DNA of 64,000 nt from CAHJXF01 sp038225855 (GTDB taxonomy: Bacteria; Pseudomonadota; Gammaproteobacteria; Burkholderiales; Burkholderiaceae_D): NCBI GenBank assembly GCA_038225855.1, contig JBBRQU010000017.1, forward strand, positions 16,966 through 80,965. The letters are read 5' to 3'. The notes under the pieces are model-generated. The model searched no databases, had not been told where the DNA came from, and was given only the letters and a program-made list of their open reading frames with translations. This document shows, piece by piece, positions 50,587-58,691 of the stretch (position 1 is the first letter of the stretch; each line of letters starts with the position of its first letter). A program made the translations under genes and the position numbers.

Positions 50587-51477
50587 TCACGCTTTCGTCA
50601 CAGGCAACTCGGTGATGGCGTAACGGCCCGCTGGGGTCTGCGCTGCGGCTTGCGTCGCGATCTCGCGAAAGCCCAACCCGCGATTTGGCTGCGCCGCATC
50701 CCACGGCAGCGGCGTGCGTTTTTCCTGCGAGCCGGGGGCGGGCAGCGGAAAGATCAGGGACTTCGCGGAGTGATGCGCGATGTGCCCCGTCATGTGATGG
50801 TTCTCCTGATGTATGTGTCCGTAGAACACCGTCACGTTCTTGTACGGGTCGAGCAGCGCGATCACCTTGTCGCCATCGCGCGTCGCCCAGTCCCACGCGG
50901 GCATGAGATCGAACAGCGGACGATGCGTCAGCACGACGATGTTCGCGTCGCGGCTCTGCTTTGCGAGGTCCGCGGCAAGCCACGCCAACTGGGCTTCTCC
51001 GACGCGCGCGCCGGGGTCCGACACGTTGTCGAGCGCGATGAAGTGGATGCCCTTGTGTTCGAACGTGTAGTGCGTTTCGCCGAACAGTTCCTGAAAGGCC
51101 GCTCCGATGTCGAGCGAAGCGTCGTGCTCGCCAGGCATGAAGCGGACGGTCTTCACGTTCAAGGCAGACACGATTTCCCTGAACTCTTTCATGCGCCGGC
51201 GCCGCTCGACCGGATCGTCGGTGGTGTGCGTCAGGTCGCCGGTGAAGACGATGAAGTCCGGGGGCATCGGCAAGGCATTAACCGAGGCCACGGCTTTCTT
51301 CAGGGTATTGGCCGCATCGGGGTTGGCCGGCCCCTGGTAACCCCAGTGCGCATCGGACAACTGTACGAAATAGAAGTCCGCATCGGCCGCGGCGAGGGAC
51401 AAGCCCGGCAAACCGGATGCGAAGACGGCACCGCCGCCGAGCGCGGCGAGTTGAAGGAAGTGGCGACGATCGAGCAT
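50587..51477 (-). CDS. Exported calcineurin-like metallophosphoesterase
   Basis: 296 residues from the ATG at 51477. The signal LDRRHFLQLAALGGGAVFAS has a Tat-like RR. Metallophosphoesterase motifs in order: QLSDAHWG, FTGDLTHTTDD, PGEHDASLD, VLTHRPLFD and YGHIHQENHH. The usual GNH[DE] motif reads GEHD, replacing the metal-bridging Asn by Glu. Relatives hydrolyse phosphoesters in the periplasm. It lies between genes for a cytochrome c and a CuA protein, an odd context for a phosphatase. Substrate unknown. Confidence 0.88.
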   Translation of the reverse strand: MLDRRHFLQLAALGGGAVFASGLPGLSLAAADADFYFVQLSDAHWGYQGPANPDAANTLKKAVASVNALPMPPDFIVFTGDLTHTTDDPVERRRRMKEFREIVSALNVKTVRFMPGEHDASLDIGAAFQELFGETHYTFEHKGIHFIALDNVSDPGARVGEAQLAWLAADLAKQSRDANIVVLTHRPLFDLMPAWDWATRDGDKVIALLDPYKNVTVFYGHIHQENHHMTGHIAHHSAKSLIFPLPAPGSQEKRTPLPWDAAQPNRGLGFREIATQAAAQTPAGRYAITELPVTKA

Positions 51478-51627
51478 GGCAGTCCTTGGAAGTGAATGAG
51501 TGGTTGCGGCTCGTGACCTGCATTTTCGATCGATGCGCGCAGCCAGGGTGCATGACGGCTGTAAGCTTCCGTAAATTCCCGTAGCGCAAAACCGGGGGAA
51601 TAATTTTCGGTCCGCCTGCGTCTGCAC

Positions 51628-51996
51628 TCAGCGCGCCTGCAATGATTTGAGATACGCGATCACATCGGCACGATCCTGGGCGCCAGCGACCGAGACGCCC
51701 ATCTTCTGACCCGGCACCATCGCTTCGGGCTGCGTCAGCCAGCGGTCCAGGTTCTTCTCGGTCCAGGTCACCCCGGATGCCGCGAGTGCCGGCGAATAGA
51801 TGTAGTGGGGTTGCATGCCGGCTCGCGCCCCGAAGACGTTCTTGTGCGCGGGCCCGACTCCGTTGTAGTCGACGGAGTGACAGGTGCTGCAGATCGTTTG
51901 ATAGAAGGCCTTGCCACGCGCGGCATCGCCGGTCGGCTCCGCATGAGAAGTCGTTGCAAATGCAATCAATAAAATGGCGAGCAGGAATTTGTTCAC
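51628..51996 (-). CDS. Class I cytochrome c
   Basis: 122 residues from a GTG at 51996. Sec signal NKFLLAILLIAFATTSHA, haem site CSTCH (near residue 36), and axial Met in VPGQKMGVSVAG. It is a single-haem periplasmic electron carrier of the cytochrome c2/c550 type. It heads the minus-strand set cytochrome - phosphoesterase - cupredoxin and diverges from an ECF sigma gene across 100 bases, so control by that sigma factor is likely. Confidence 0.92.
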   Translation of the reverse strand: MNKFLLAILLIAFATTSHAEPTGDAARGKAFYQTICSTCHSVDYNGVGPAHKNVFGARAGMQPHYIYSPALAASGVTWTEKNLDRWLTQPEAMVPGQKMGVSVAGAQDRADVIAYLKSLQAR

Positions 51997-52096
51997 GGTC
52001 GGTCTCGCTGTGAGATGAACGCGCCGTCCCGGTCAGGGTGGCGATAGGGACTGAGCGATATGCAGGATCAATCGGCGCAACGAAATATTCCCGCGC

Positions 52097-52684
52097 ATGG
52101 CGGCAAGGAAAAATCTGTTGACTGAGCGAAGGTCTGAATTCGAAGCGGCGGCGCTGCCTCACTTGACGGCCGCATACAACCTTGCCCGTTGGCTGTTGCG
52201 CGACGAGCCGAGCGCCGAAGACGTGGTGCAGGAGGCCTATCTGCGCGCGTTCCGGTTCTTCGACCATCTGCGCGGAACGAGCGCGCGGCCGTGGCTGCTC
52301 GGGATCGTGCGCAATGCCTGCTACGACTGGATGCGTCAGCATCGCCACGTCGACGACCAGTTCGAATTCGACGAGATGCGCGACAGCGAAGAAGCCTCGA
52401 ACGCACGGCCGTCGGCGAGCGCCGATCCCGCATCGATCTTCGAGCGACGCGCGCAGGGCGCGCGCGTCAACGCGGCGATTGCCGCACTCGCCCCGCCGTT
52501 TCGCGAAGTGATCGTGTTGCGCGAAATCGAGGAGATGTCCTACGAAGACATTGCGCGCGTCGCAGGAATACCTGTGGGCACGGTGATGTCTCGCCTGTCG
52601 CGCGCGCGCGCATCGCTGCGCCAACTGCTGGCGGGCGAAGTCGTCGCCGCAAACGATTCAAGGAGGCACGATGCGAACGTCTGA
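52097..52684 (+). CDS. ECF RNA polymerase sigma factor
   Basis: 195 residues from the ATG at 52097. A TTG at 52118 with AAGGA upstream is a credible alternative start. Region 2: LTAAYNLARWLLRDEPSAED / VVQEAYLRAFRFFDHLRG, with WLLGIVRNACYDWMRQ; region 4: FREVIVLREIEEMSYEDIAR / GIPVGTVMSRLSRARASLRQ. RpoE-like ECF. The gene for its likely anti-sigma factor overlaps its 3' end by 14 bases. Confidence 0.93.
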   Translation: MAARKNLLTERRSEFEAAALPHLTAAYNLARWLLRDEPSAEDVVQEAYLRAFRFFDHLRGTSARPWLLGIVRNACYDWMRQHRHVDDQFEFDEMRDSEEASNARPSASADPASIFERRAQGARVNAAIAALAPPFREVIVLREIEEMSYEDIARVAGIPVGTVMSRLSRARASLRQLLAGEVVAANDSRRHDANV

Positions 52685-53363
52685 TGACACGCATGAAGAC
52701 CCCGCGCTCGCTGCGCTCATCAAGAGCCACGCGACCCGCCATGCGGCTCCGCCCGGATTGGCCGATCGCATCCGGCAGCGGATCGACGCGTCGTCGACCA
52801 CGTCCGACGCAGTGAAAGGTGCAAGCGTTCACGGGGCGCGCTTGCGCCGTTGGATGCAAGCCGCGGCCCTGTTCGGCGCGGGCGCGGCAACGGCCGCAGT
52901 GGTTGCGATCAGCGTGTTCGTCGCACCGAGGCACGACACGATCGTCGACCAACTCGCCGCAAGTCATGTGCGTTCGTTGATGGCTTCACACCTCGACGAC
53001 GTCGCCTCGAGCGATCAGCACACCGTGCGACCCTGGTTCGCGGGCAAGCTCGATTTCTCTCCGCCGGTGCATGACCTGGCCGCGCAGGGATTTCCGCTGA
53101 CGGGCGGCCGACTCGACTACGTTGCCGGACGTCCCGTCGCTGCGCTCGTGTACAAGCCGGGGCTGCACGTGATCAACCTGTTCGTCTGGCCGGCCGAGGA
53201 CGGCAAGTCTGTCGAGCCGCACGTGTTCGAACGACAGGGCTTCACCCTCGTGCACTGGACGCAAGCCGGCATGCAGGCGTGGGCCGTGTCGGACATGAAT
53301 TCGGCCGAGTTGAAGAGCTTCGCGAAGCTGGTGCGTGAGCGAATGGTCGCTGCGTCGTCTTGA
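52671..53363 (+). CDS. Membrane anti-sigma factor
   Basis: 230 residues; AAGGAGG precedes the ATG. The N-terminal cytoplasmic part (HEDPALAALIKSHATRHAAP) has no Cys zinc motif, a single membrane segment follows (ALFGAGAATAAVVAISVFVA, near residues 66-85), then a periplasmic domain (LVYKPGLHVINLFVWPAEDG). This is the layout of anti-sigma factors paired with ECF genes. It probably holds the upstream ECF sigma until an envelope (redox or copper?) signal arrives. Confidence 0.87.
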   Translation: MRTSDDTHEDPALAALIKSHATRHAAPPGLADRIRQRIDASSTTSDAVKGASVHGARLRRWMQAAALFGAGAATAAVVAISVFVAPRHDTIVDQLAASHVRSLMASHLDDVASSDQHTVRPWFAGKLDFSPPVHDLAAQGFPLTGGRLDYVAGRPVAALVYKPGLHVINLFVWPAEDGKSVEPHVFERQGFTLVHWTQAGMQAWAVSDMNSAELKSFAKLVRERMVAASS

Positions 53364-53368
53364 GACGG

Positions 53369-53887
53369 TCAGCGACGCACTTCGAACTCGATGCGAAACG
53401 GGAGGCCCATCCTGCATGGCTGCCCCGAACAGACCGCAGGCTTGTAGTGCTCGAGCATCAGGACCGACGCGGCGAAGCGTGTCATGTCGGGGCTCGGCGA
53501 TTCGATCACCGAAACCTTGCTCGGCGCTCCATCGGATTCGACTTCGACATCCATCGATAGCGAGCCCGTCACCAGGAGTTTCTGCTGACCCGCCGCGATC
53601 GATTTGTAGATCGGCGCGAGGCCGCGAATCGGAAACGGCGGCTCATCGTCATCGGGCATTTTCTCGTAGTGCGCCTTGAGGATCATCTGCTGGGCCGGCG
53701 TCAGTTCGCCGTAGACCTTGTTCAGCGGAATCGCATTCGATTGAACGATGTTCTTCTTGATGTTGGTTCCCAGACCCGGATCGCGCTCCTTGATCACCAA
53801 CTGCGCCGACGCATCCGAGTCCTGCGCCGAGATGGCCGCGGCATGCGTGAAGATGAGGAGCGCGATGCAGGCATTGACGACTTTCAT
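53369..53887 (-). CDS. Periplasmic protein with TonB-C-like domain
   Basis: 172 residues from the ATG at 53887. Sec signal MKVVNACIALLIFTHAAAIS AQ-type ending near residue 22. The C-terminal ~75 residues resemble a TonB C-terminal fold (SMDVEVESDGAPSKVSVIES, then AASVLMLEHYKPAVC and PFRIEFEV), with two Cys (CSGQPC). No membrane-spanning energy-transducer helix apart from the signal. Convergent to the anti-sigma gene by 5 bases. Function unknown. Confidence 0.75.
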   Translation of the reverse strand: MKVVNACIALLIFTHAAAISAQDSDASAQLVIKERDPGLGTNIKKNIVQSNAIPLNKVYGELTPAQQMILKAHYEKMPDDDEPPFPIRGLAPIYKSIAAGQQKLLVTGSLSMDVEVESDGAPSKVSVIESPSPDMTRFAASVLMLEHYKPAVCSGQPCRMGLPFRIEFEVRR

Positions 53888-54071
53888 GGCGACTTTCTTT
53901 TGTGAAGCGATCGGATTCGAAAGATAACGAACCAAACCCGATGCGTCGATCGACTCACGCACTTCGAGCGCTCACAAACAACGGATCAGCGTCGCATATC
54001 GGGTTCGCGTATTGTTGACCATGTCGCTTATCAAGACCGACACTTTCGCGCGCGCAAAATCGGAGAAGACC

Positions 54072-55721
54072 ATGACGAGTATGTACGACACGCATCTCGA
54101 CAAGAACCCCGCCAACTTCGTGGCTCTTTCACCGGTCAGCTTCGTCGAGCGCAGCGCCGAGGTGTTCGGCGATCTCGTGGCGGTGATTCATGGTCGGCGC
54201 CGCTACACATGGGCCCAGACGCGGCAGCGCTCGGCGCGACTGGCAGCTGCTCTGCGTGCGTTCGGTGTCGAGCGTGGCAGCACCGTGACCGTGATGCTGC
54301 CCAACACACCTGAAATGGTCGAGGCGCACTACGCGGTGCCGGCCTTGAACGCGGTGCTCAACACGCTCAACACGCGGCTCGATGCGCCGTTGCTGGCCTG
54401 GCAGATGAAACATTGCGAGGCGACGGTAGTCATCACCGATCGCGAGTTCGCACCGGTCATGGAACCGGCGCTGCGCATGCTGCGCGACGAGCACGGTCGC
54501 ACCCCCGTCGTCATCGATGTCTGCGATAGCGAATACGCAGGCCTTGGCGATCGCTGCGGGGAGCATGAATACGAAGCCTTGCTCGCGGCCCATCGACCGC
54601 TTGCGACTCTCGACGGGCCGCAGGACGAATGGGATGCGATCGCCATTTCCTATACGTCGGGCACGACCGGCGATCCCAAGGGTGTCGTGACCCACCATCG
54701 CGGCGCGTACTTGAACGCGGTCTGCAACGCGGCCACATGGACCATGCCGCACTTCCCGATCTACCTGTGGACGCTGCCGATGTTCCACTGCAACGGCTGG
54801 TGCTTTCCGTGGACGGTGGCGATGCTGGGCGGCACACATGTCTGCCTGCGGCGCGTCGAGCCCAAGGCGATCTTCGACGCGATGCGCGAGCACAAGGCCG
54901 ACCATTACAGCGCCGCGCCGATCGTGCACAACCTCCTGATCGCAGCACCGCCCGAGATGCGCGCCGGGATCGACCATCAAGTCCGCGGCATGGTGGCCGG
55001 CGCCGCGCCTCCGGCCTCGATGATCGAAGGCATGGCGAAGCTGGGCTTCGACATCACGCATGTCTACGGTCTCACCGAGGTGTACGGGCCGGCGTCGGTC
55101 GCCGTCAAGCGTCGGAGCTGGGCCACGCAATCGTTGTCCGAACAAGCGCGGCTGAACGGGCGGCAGGGCGTGCGCTACGTGCTGCAGGAAGGCATGACGG
55201 TGATGGATTCGAGCACCATGACCGAGGTGCCGGCCGACGGCGCGACCATGGGCGAGATCATGTTTCGCGGCAACATCGCAATGAAAGGTTCTTTGAAGAA
55301 TCCCTCGGCCACGGCCGACTCTTTCGCCGGCGGCTGGTTCCACACCGGAGACCTCGCCGTGATGGAGAGCGATCGCTATGTGAAGATCAAGGATCGCAGC
55401 AAGGACATCATCATCTCGGGTGGCGAGAACATCAGCTCGCTCGAAGTCGAGGACGCGTTGTATCGCCATCCCGCGGTGGTGGCCTGCGCGGTGGTCGCCA
55501 AGCCCGATCCCAAGTGGGGCGAGACGCCGGTCGCCTTCGTCGAATTGAAGCCCGACTCGAACACCACGGCCGAAGAATTGATCGCGCATTGCCGCGGCCT
55601 TCTGGCCGGATACAAGGTCCCGCGCGAGATACGGTTCGACGCGATCCCCAAGACGTCGACCGGCAAGATTCAGAAGTTCATGCTGCGCGAGCAGGCGAAG
55701 TCCGCGTCCGCAGTCGATTGA
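54072..55721 (+). CDS. Acyl-CoA synthetase (AMP-binding, DmdB/medium-chain-like)
   Basis: 549 residues from the ATG at 54072 (GGAG upstream; longer in-frame ATGs exist at 54012 and 54021). ANL motifs: SYTSGTTGDPKGVV near 200, PMFHCNGWCFPWTVAMLGGT, VYGLTEVYGPASV, GGWFHTGDLAVMESDRYVKI, SGGENISSLEVEDAL and catalytic Lys in KTSTGKIQKFML. The HCNGWCFPW block is typical of the large group including DmdB and medium-chain fatty acid ligases. The enoyl-CoA hydratase gene follows by 10 bases, so the pair handles one acid; which is unknown. Confidence 0.92.
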   Translation: MTSMYDTHLDKNPANFVALSPVSFVERSAEVFGDLVAVIHGRRRYTWAQTRQRSARLAAALRAFGVERGSTVTVMLPNTPEMVEAHYAVPALNAVLNTLNTRLDAPLLAWQMKHCEATVVITDREFAPVMEPALRMLRDEHGRTPVVIDVCDSEYAGLGDRCGEHEYEALLAAHRPLATLDGPQDEWDAIAISYTSGTTGDPKGVVTHHRGAYLNAVCNAATWTMPHFPIYLWTLPMFHCNGWCFPWTVAMLGGTHVCLRRVEPKAIFDAMREHKADHYSAAPIVHNLLIAAPPEMRAGIDHQVRGMVAGAAPPASMIEGMAKLGFDITHVYGLTEVYGPASVAVKRRSWATQSLSEQARLNGRQGVRYVLQEGMTVMDSSTMTEVPADGATMGEIMFRGNIAMKGSLKNPSATADSFAGGWFHTGDLAVMESDRYVKIKDRSKDIIISGGENISSLEVEDALYRHPAVVACAVVAKPDPKWGETPVAFVELKPDSNTTAEELIAHCRGLLAGYKVPREIRFDAIPKTSTGKIQKFMLREQAKSASAVD

Positions 55722-55731
55722 GGAAAACGCC

Positions 55732-56520
55732 ATGTCGATCGCCGAACCCCTGGTGCTGAGTACGCGCGATGCGCGCGGCGTCTATACGCTCACGCTCAAC
55801 CGTCCCCTGGCTTTCAACGCGCTGTCCGAGGCGATGCTCGAAGCCCTGCAGGCCGAGCTCGATGCCGTCGAGCGCGATGAAGCAGCGCGCGCGGTCGTGC
55901 TCGCGGCTGTGGGGAAAGCCTTTTGCGCAGGACACGATTTGAAAGAGATGCGCGCCGATCCTTCGCTCGACTATTACCAGGCTCTGTTCGCGCGATGCAC
56001 TCGCATGATGCTCAGTCTGCAACGCCTGCCCGTGCCCGTGATCGCGCGCGTGCAGGGGATCGCGACCGCGGCCGGCTGCCAGCTCGTCGCCATGTGCGAC
56101 CTGGCCGTCGCATCGTCGAACGCGCGCTTCGCGGTCAGCGGCGTGAACTTCGGCCTGTTCTGCTCGACGCCCGGCGTTGCGCTGTCACGCAACGTCCCAC
56201 GCAAGGCGGCGTTCGAAATGCTCGTCACGGGCGACTTCATCAGCGCGGACGAGGCACTGCAAAAAGGCCTCGTCAATCGCGTCGCCGTGCCCGAGCAACT
56301 CGATGTTGAAGTCGAGCGTCTGGTGGTCAGCATCGTCGCCAAGCCGCGCGTCGCGGTGGCGATGGGCAAGCAGTTGTTCTATCGGCAACTGGAGAAGGGC
56401 ATCGCGGATTCGTACGACGATGCCGGGACCACGATGGCCTGCAACATGATGGACGAAGCTGCTCTCGAAGGTGTCCAAGCCTTCATCGAGAAAAGGCCCG
56501 CAAGCTGGGTGGCGCGTTGA
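55732..56520 (+). CDS. Enoyl-CoA hydratase/isomerase (ECHDC3-like)
   Basis: 262 residues with AGGA before the ATG. Crotonase fold: RAVVLAAVGKAFCAGHDLKE (oxyanion residue Ala/Gly), and VQGIATAAGCQLVAMCDLAV. Phrases like FCSTPGVALSRNVPRKAAFE and the C-terminal ETF-like YDDAGTTMACNMMDEAALEG are typical of the ECHDC3-like group, whose exact reaction is uncertain. Co-transcribed with the acyl-CoA synthetase gene. Confidence 0.88.
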   Translation: MSIAEPLVLSTRDARGVYTLTLNRPLAFNALSEAMLEALQAELDAVERDEAARAVVLAAVGKAFCAGHDLKEMRADPSLDYYQALFARCTRMMLSLQRLPVPVIARVQGIATAAGCQLVAMCDLAVASSNARFAVSGVNFGLFCSTPGVALSRNVPRKAAFEMLVTGDFISADEALQKGLVNRVAVPEQLDVEVERLVVSIVAKPRVAVAMGKQLFYRQLEKGIADSYDDAGTTMACNMMDEAALEGVQAFIEKRPASWVAR

Positions 56521-56539
56521 GCTTGCGAACCTCGAACAA

Positions 56540-58081
56540 CTATTGACCGCGACTCGCAGGACTGACCCCCGCGAACGAGAGGAAGTCCACCATCCTGAAT
56601 TGCGCGGTGCCGGTAGCGAGCGTCGGCACCCAGTTCGGCGACTCCGAAAGATAAGAGTCGCGATCGGCTTGGAGGAGACCGATGATGACCTCACCGACGA
56701 TGCGCCCGCCGACAGGACCGAGCGTCTGCCCTCCGCCCAGTAGCAGCGCTTCCCTCAACACGTAATACCAAAGCGGCGTGTGGCGCTCGAGGCCCAGACC
56801 GTAGCGCGACAACTCGCTGAAGTCTCCGGGCGCCAACACCGGCACGCGCATCGCGTCGGCGATGCGTTGGCCCGAAGGCAGCGACCAGGTGATATGCCGC
56901 AGCAGATTGCGTTGCGGCAGCGCCGTCGGTCGTGTGCCGTCGGCGATAGCGCCGAGAGGAAGATTGAAGAGCGGTGTCGAGATGGTGGTGTCGATGCGCT
57001 TTCTCGGCTTGACCTCGCCGTCGCGAAAATCGAAGAAGGTCTGCCAGCCGATGAAGCGGCGCGGCGCGCGCGCACCGCCGCGCATGTCGACCGGATCGGC
57101 CTGCCCTTCTCCAGCCGGATCGAACACCATGCCGAAGAACGGGGCGCCGCGGTCGCCGTGCAGATTGGCGCGATAGGAGGGCCTCACCAGCGAATGACCG
57201 AAGCGATAGGCCGCCCCCTGGAACTCGACCGGGATCGCCACGTCGTCTTCATCGCGTCGAAAGATCCGGCCGCGTCGCAGGATGTCATCGACCATCGCTT
57301 GCCCGATGAACGAAGGCAGCACCTCGTGCAGCACGATCCATTGGTAGTGCCAGGTCGTGAGCTTGCGCGCCTCCGCAAAGACGCGATCGGTGGGTGTTCC
57401 GTTGGCGCGCATGCGATCGACCGCGCGATTGTGAAACAGCATGAACGCCGCGTGCAGGCCGGCGATCATCATATTCTCGTCGTTGCGCGGGTCGGGGATG
57501 ATGGCCTTGCCGGTCGCGGTTCGCGGCAGGTCCTCGAACTGACCACCGCTCTCGACGCGAAATTTCGCGCGGTCGGCAGGGTCGTAGAACAGTTGATCGG
57601 CGACTGGGCCGTCTCCATAGACCGAGTCGAGATCGAGCGCGGGCACGCGACCATTGAGCGCCTCGCGCGGTTGCGTGGCCACGCCCAGACGCGACGTGAA
57701 GTCGAACGTCATGTCGTGGTCGACGAACTGCCCCATGAAGGTCGTGCCCGCCACGCCGTTGGGCAGCAAGGCGTTGGGATTGTTGAGGCTGAGCGCGGGA
57801 TCGACGATCAATGCGATCGGCCCGGCCGCAAGATTGTCGTTCGCATCCATGATACCGCCCGGTTTGCCGATGTCGAGCAGCGCAGCGATCAGCGCGGGGC
57901 TCGATTCGGCGAACGGCGGCAGCTGTGGAAAGAGTCGCGTGAAATGGGTTGGAGAGGCCGCGCGCGCGAAGCCCGGAGCCAGCACATTCGCACCCGCGAC
58001 CAGCGCACCCGCGCCGAGGCCACACAGAAACTCGCGTCGCGTCGGACGATAAGTCGCAAACGCCTTGCAATTTGCATTCAT
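56540..58081 (-). CDS. Tat-exported animal-type haem peroxidase family protein
   Basis: 513 residues from the ATG at 58081. Twin-arginine signal PTRREFLCGLGAGALVAGAN with AxA-like cleavage near FARA. The peroxidase core includes distal His in GQFVDHDMTFD (near 122), Arg/Glu in the LHAAFMLFHNRAVDRM helix, and proximal His in AYRFGHSLVRPSYR. These are the marks of peroxidase/cyclooxygenase-superfamily (PF03098) bacterial proteins. Substrate unknown. Convergent with the enoyl-CoA hydratase gene. A degraded duplicate of its first ~35 codons lies about 300 bases upstream. Confidence 0.92.
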   Translation of the reverse strand: MNANCKAFATYRPTRREFLCGLGAGALVAGANVLAPGFARAASPTHFTRLFPQLPPFAESSPALIAALLDIGKPGGIMDANDNLAAGPIALIVDPALSLNNPNALLPNGVAGTTFMGQFVDHDMTFDFTSRLGVATQPREALNGRVPALDLDSVYGDGPVADQLFYDPADRAKFRVESGGQFEDLPRTATGKAIIPDPRNDENMMIAGLHAAFMLFHNRAVDRMRANGTPTDRVFAEARKLTTWHYQWIVLHEVLPSFIGQAMVDDILRRGRIFRRDEDDVAIPVEFQGAAYRFGHSLVRPSYRANLHGDRGAPFFGMVFDPAGEGQADPVDMRGGARAPRRFIGWQTFFDFRDGEVKPRKRIDTTISTPLFNLPLGAIADGTRPTALPQRNLLRHITWSLPSGQRIADAMRVPVLAPGDFSELSRYGLGLERHTPLWYYVLREALLLGGGQTLGPVGGRIVGEVIIGLLQADRDSYLSESPNWVPTLATGTAQFRMVDFLSFAGVSPASRGQ

Positions 58082-58691
58082 GGTTCTCTCCCTTGATTGG
58101 CCGATGTTGCCGGCTTCGTCGATGCGAAGGCCGGTCACGGGTTGGGGTGGTTTCTGCCCATTGGGCAACTCGCCGCGCACCGGCGCCTTGAAGAAGTGCC
58201 GGTAAGTTCAGCTTAGGTCGATCGCGCCAACCGCTGGCCAGCGGATTGCCGCTCGAAGTCGGCAATATTCACGCGCCAGCGCATTCGTGCCCTCGACCAG
58301 CGCACCCCACCCGCGCCGAGGCCGCAAAGAAACTCGCGTCGCGTCGGACGATAAGTCGCGCGCGCGCATTGCAATTCGCATTCATCGTTCTCTCCCTGAT
58401 GACCGGATGGGTAAGACATCGCCGACCCGCAAGGTGAGGGCAGACGCACGCGCCATACGGATTACCCACGGATCAGGCAATCCGCCAACCGCTCTCACAG
58501 CCGACCCTCATCTGCGTTATCGCAAACGGGAAGAAAAAGACGACAAGGATGAGTGCCTTCGGCCAAGAGGCCGAGTACCGCAGGCGCGATGCGCCATCCA
58601 TTCGCGGCTCAAATACGCGCGATAGGTTCTTGCGCTTCGCATGCGAGCCGTTGCTGTCTCGCTCTTGGGCGTAGCGCGATCGAACGACAAG
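58082..58691. other. 610-bp region without an intact gene
   Basis: Upstream of the haem peroxidase gene. It should hold that gene's promoter, and includes the degenerate duplicate of its 5' end (58285-58400). The rest shows no ORF with protein-like composition or a ribosome-binding site on either strand. It ends at the eroded kinase gene. Confidence 0.6.
58285..58400 (-). repeat. Partial duplicate of the peroxidase leader and Tat signal
   Basis: About 115 bases closely match 57985-58100, offset by about 304 bases. They include the upstream GGGAGAGAAC, a start ATGAATGCGAATTGC at 58385 and the codons for YRPTRREFLCGLGAG. Small indels put the ATG and the Tat motif in different frames, so it makes no usable signal peptide. 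A broken tandem duplication. Confidence 0.8.
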
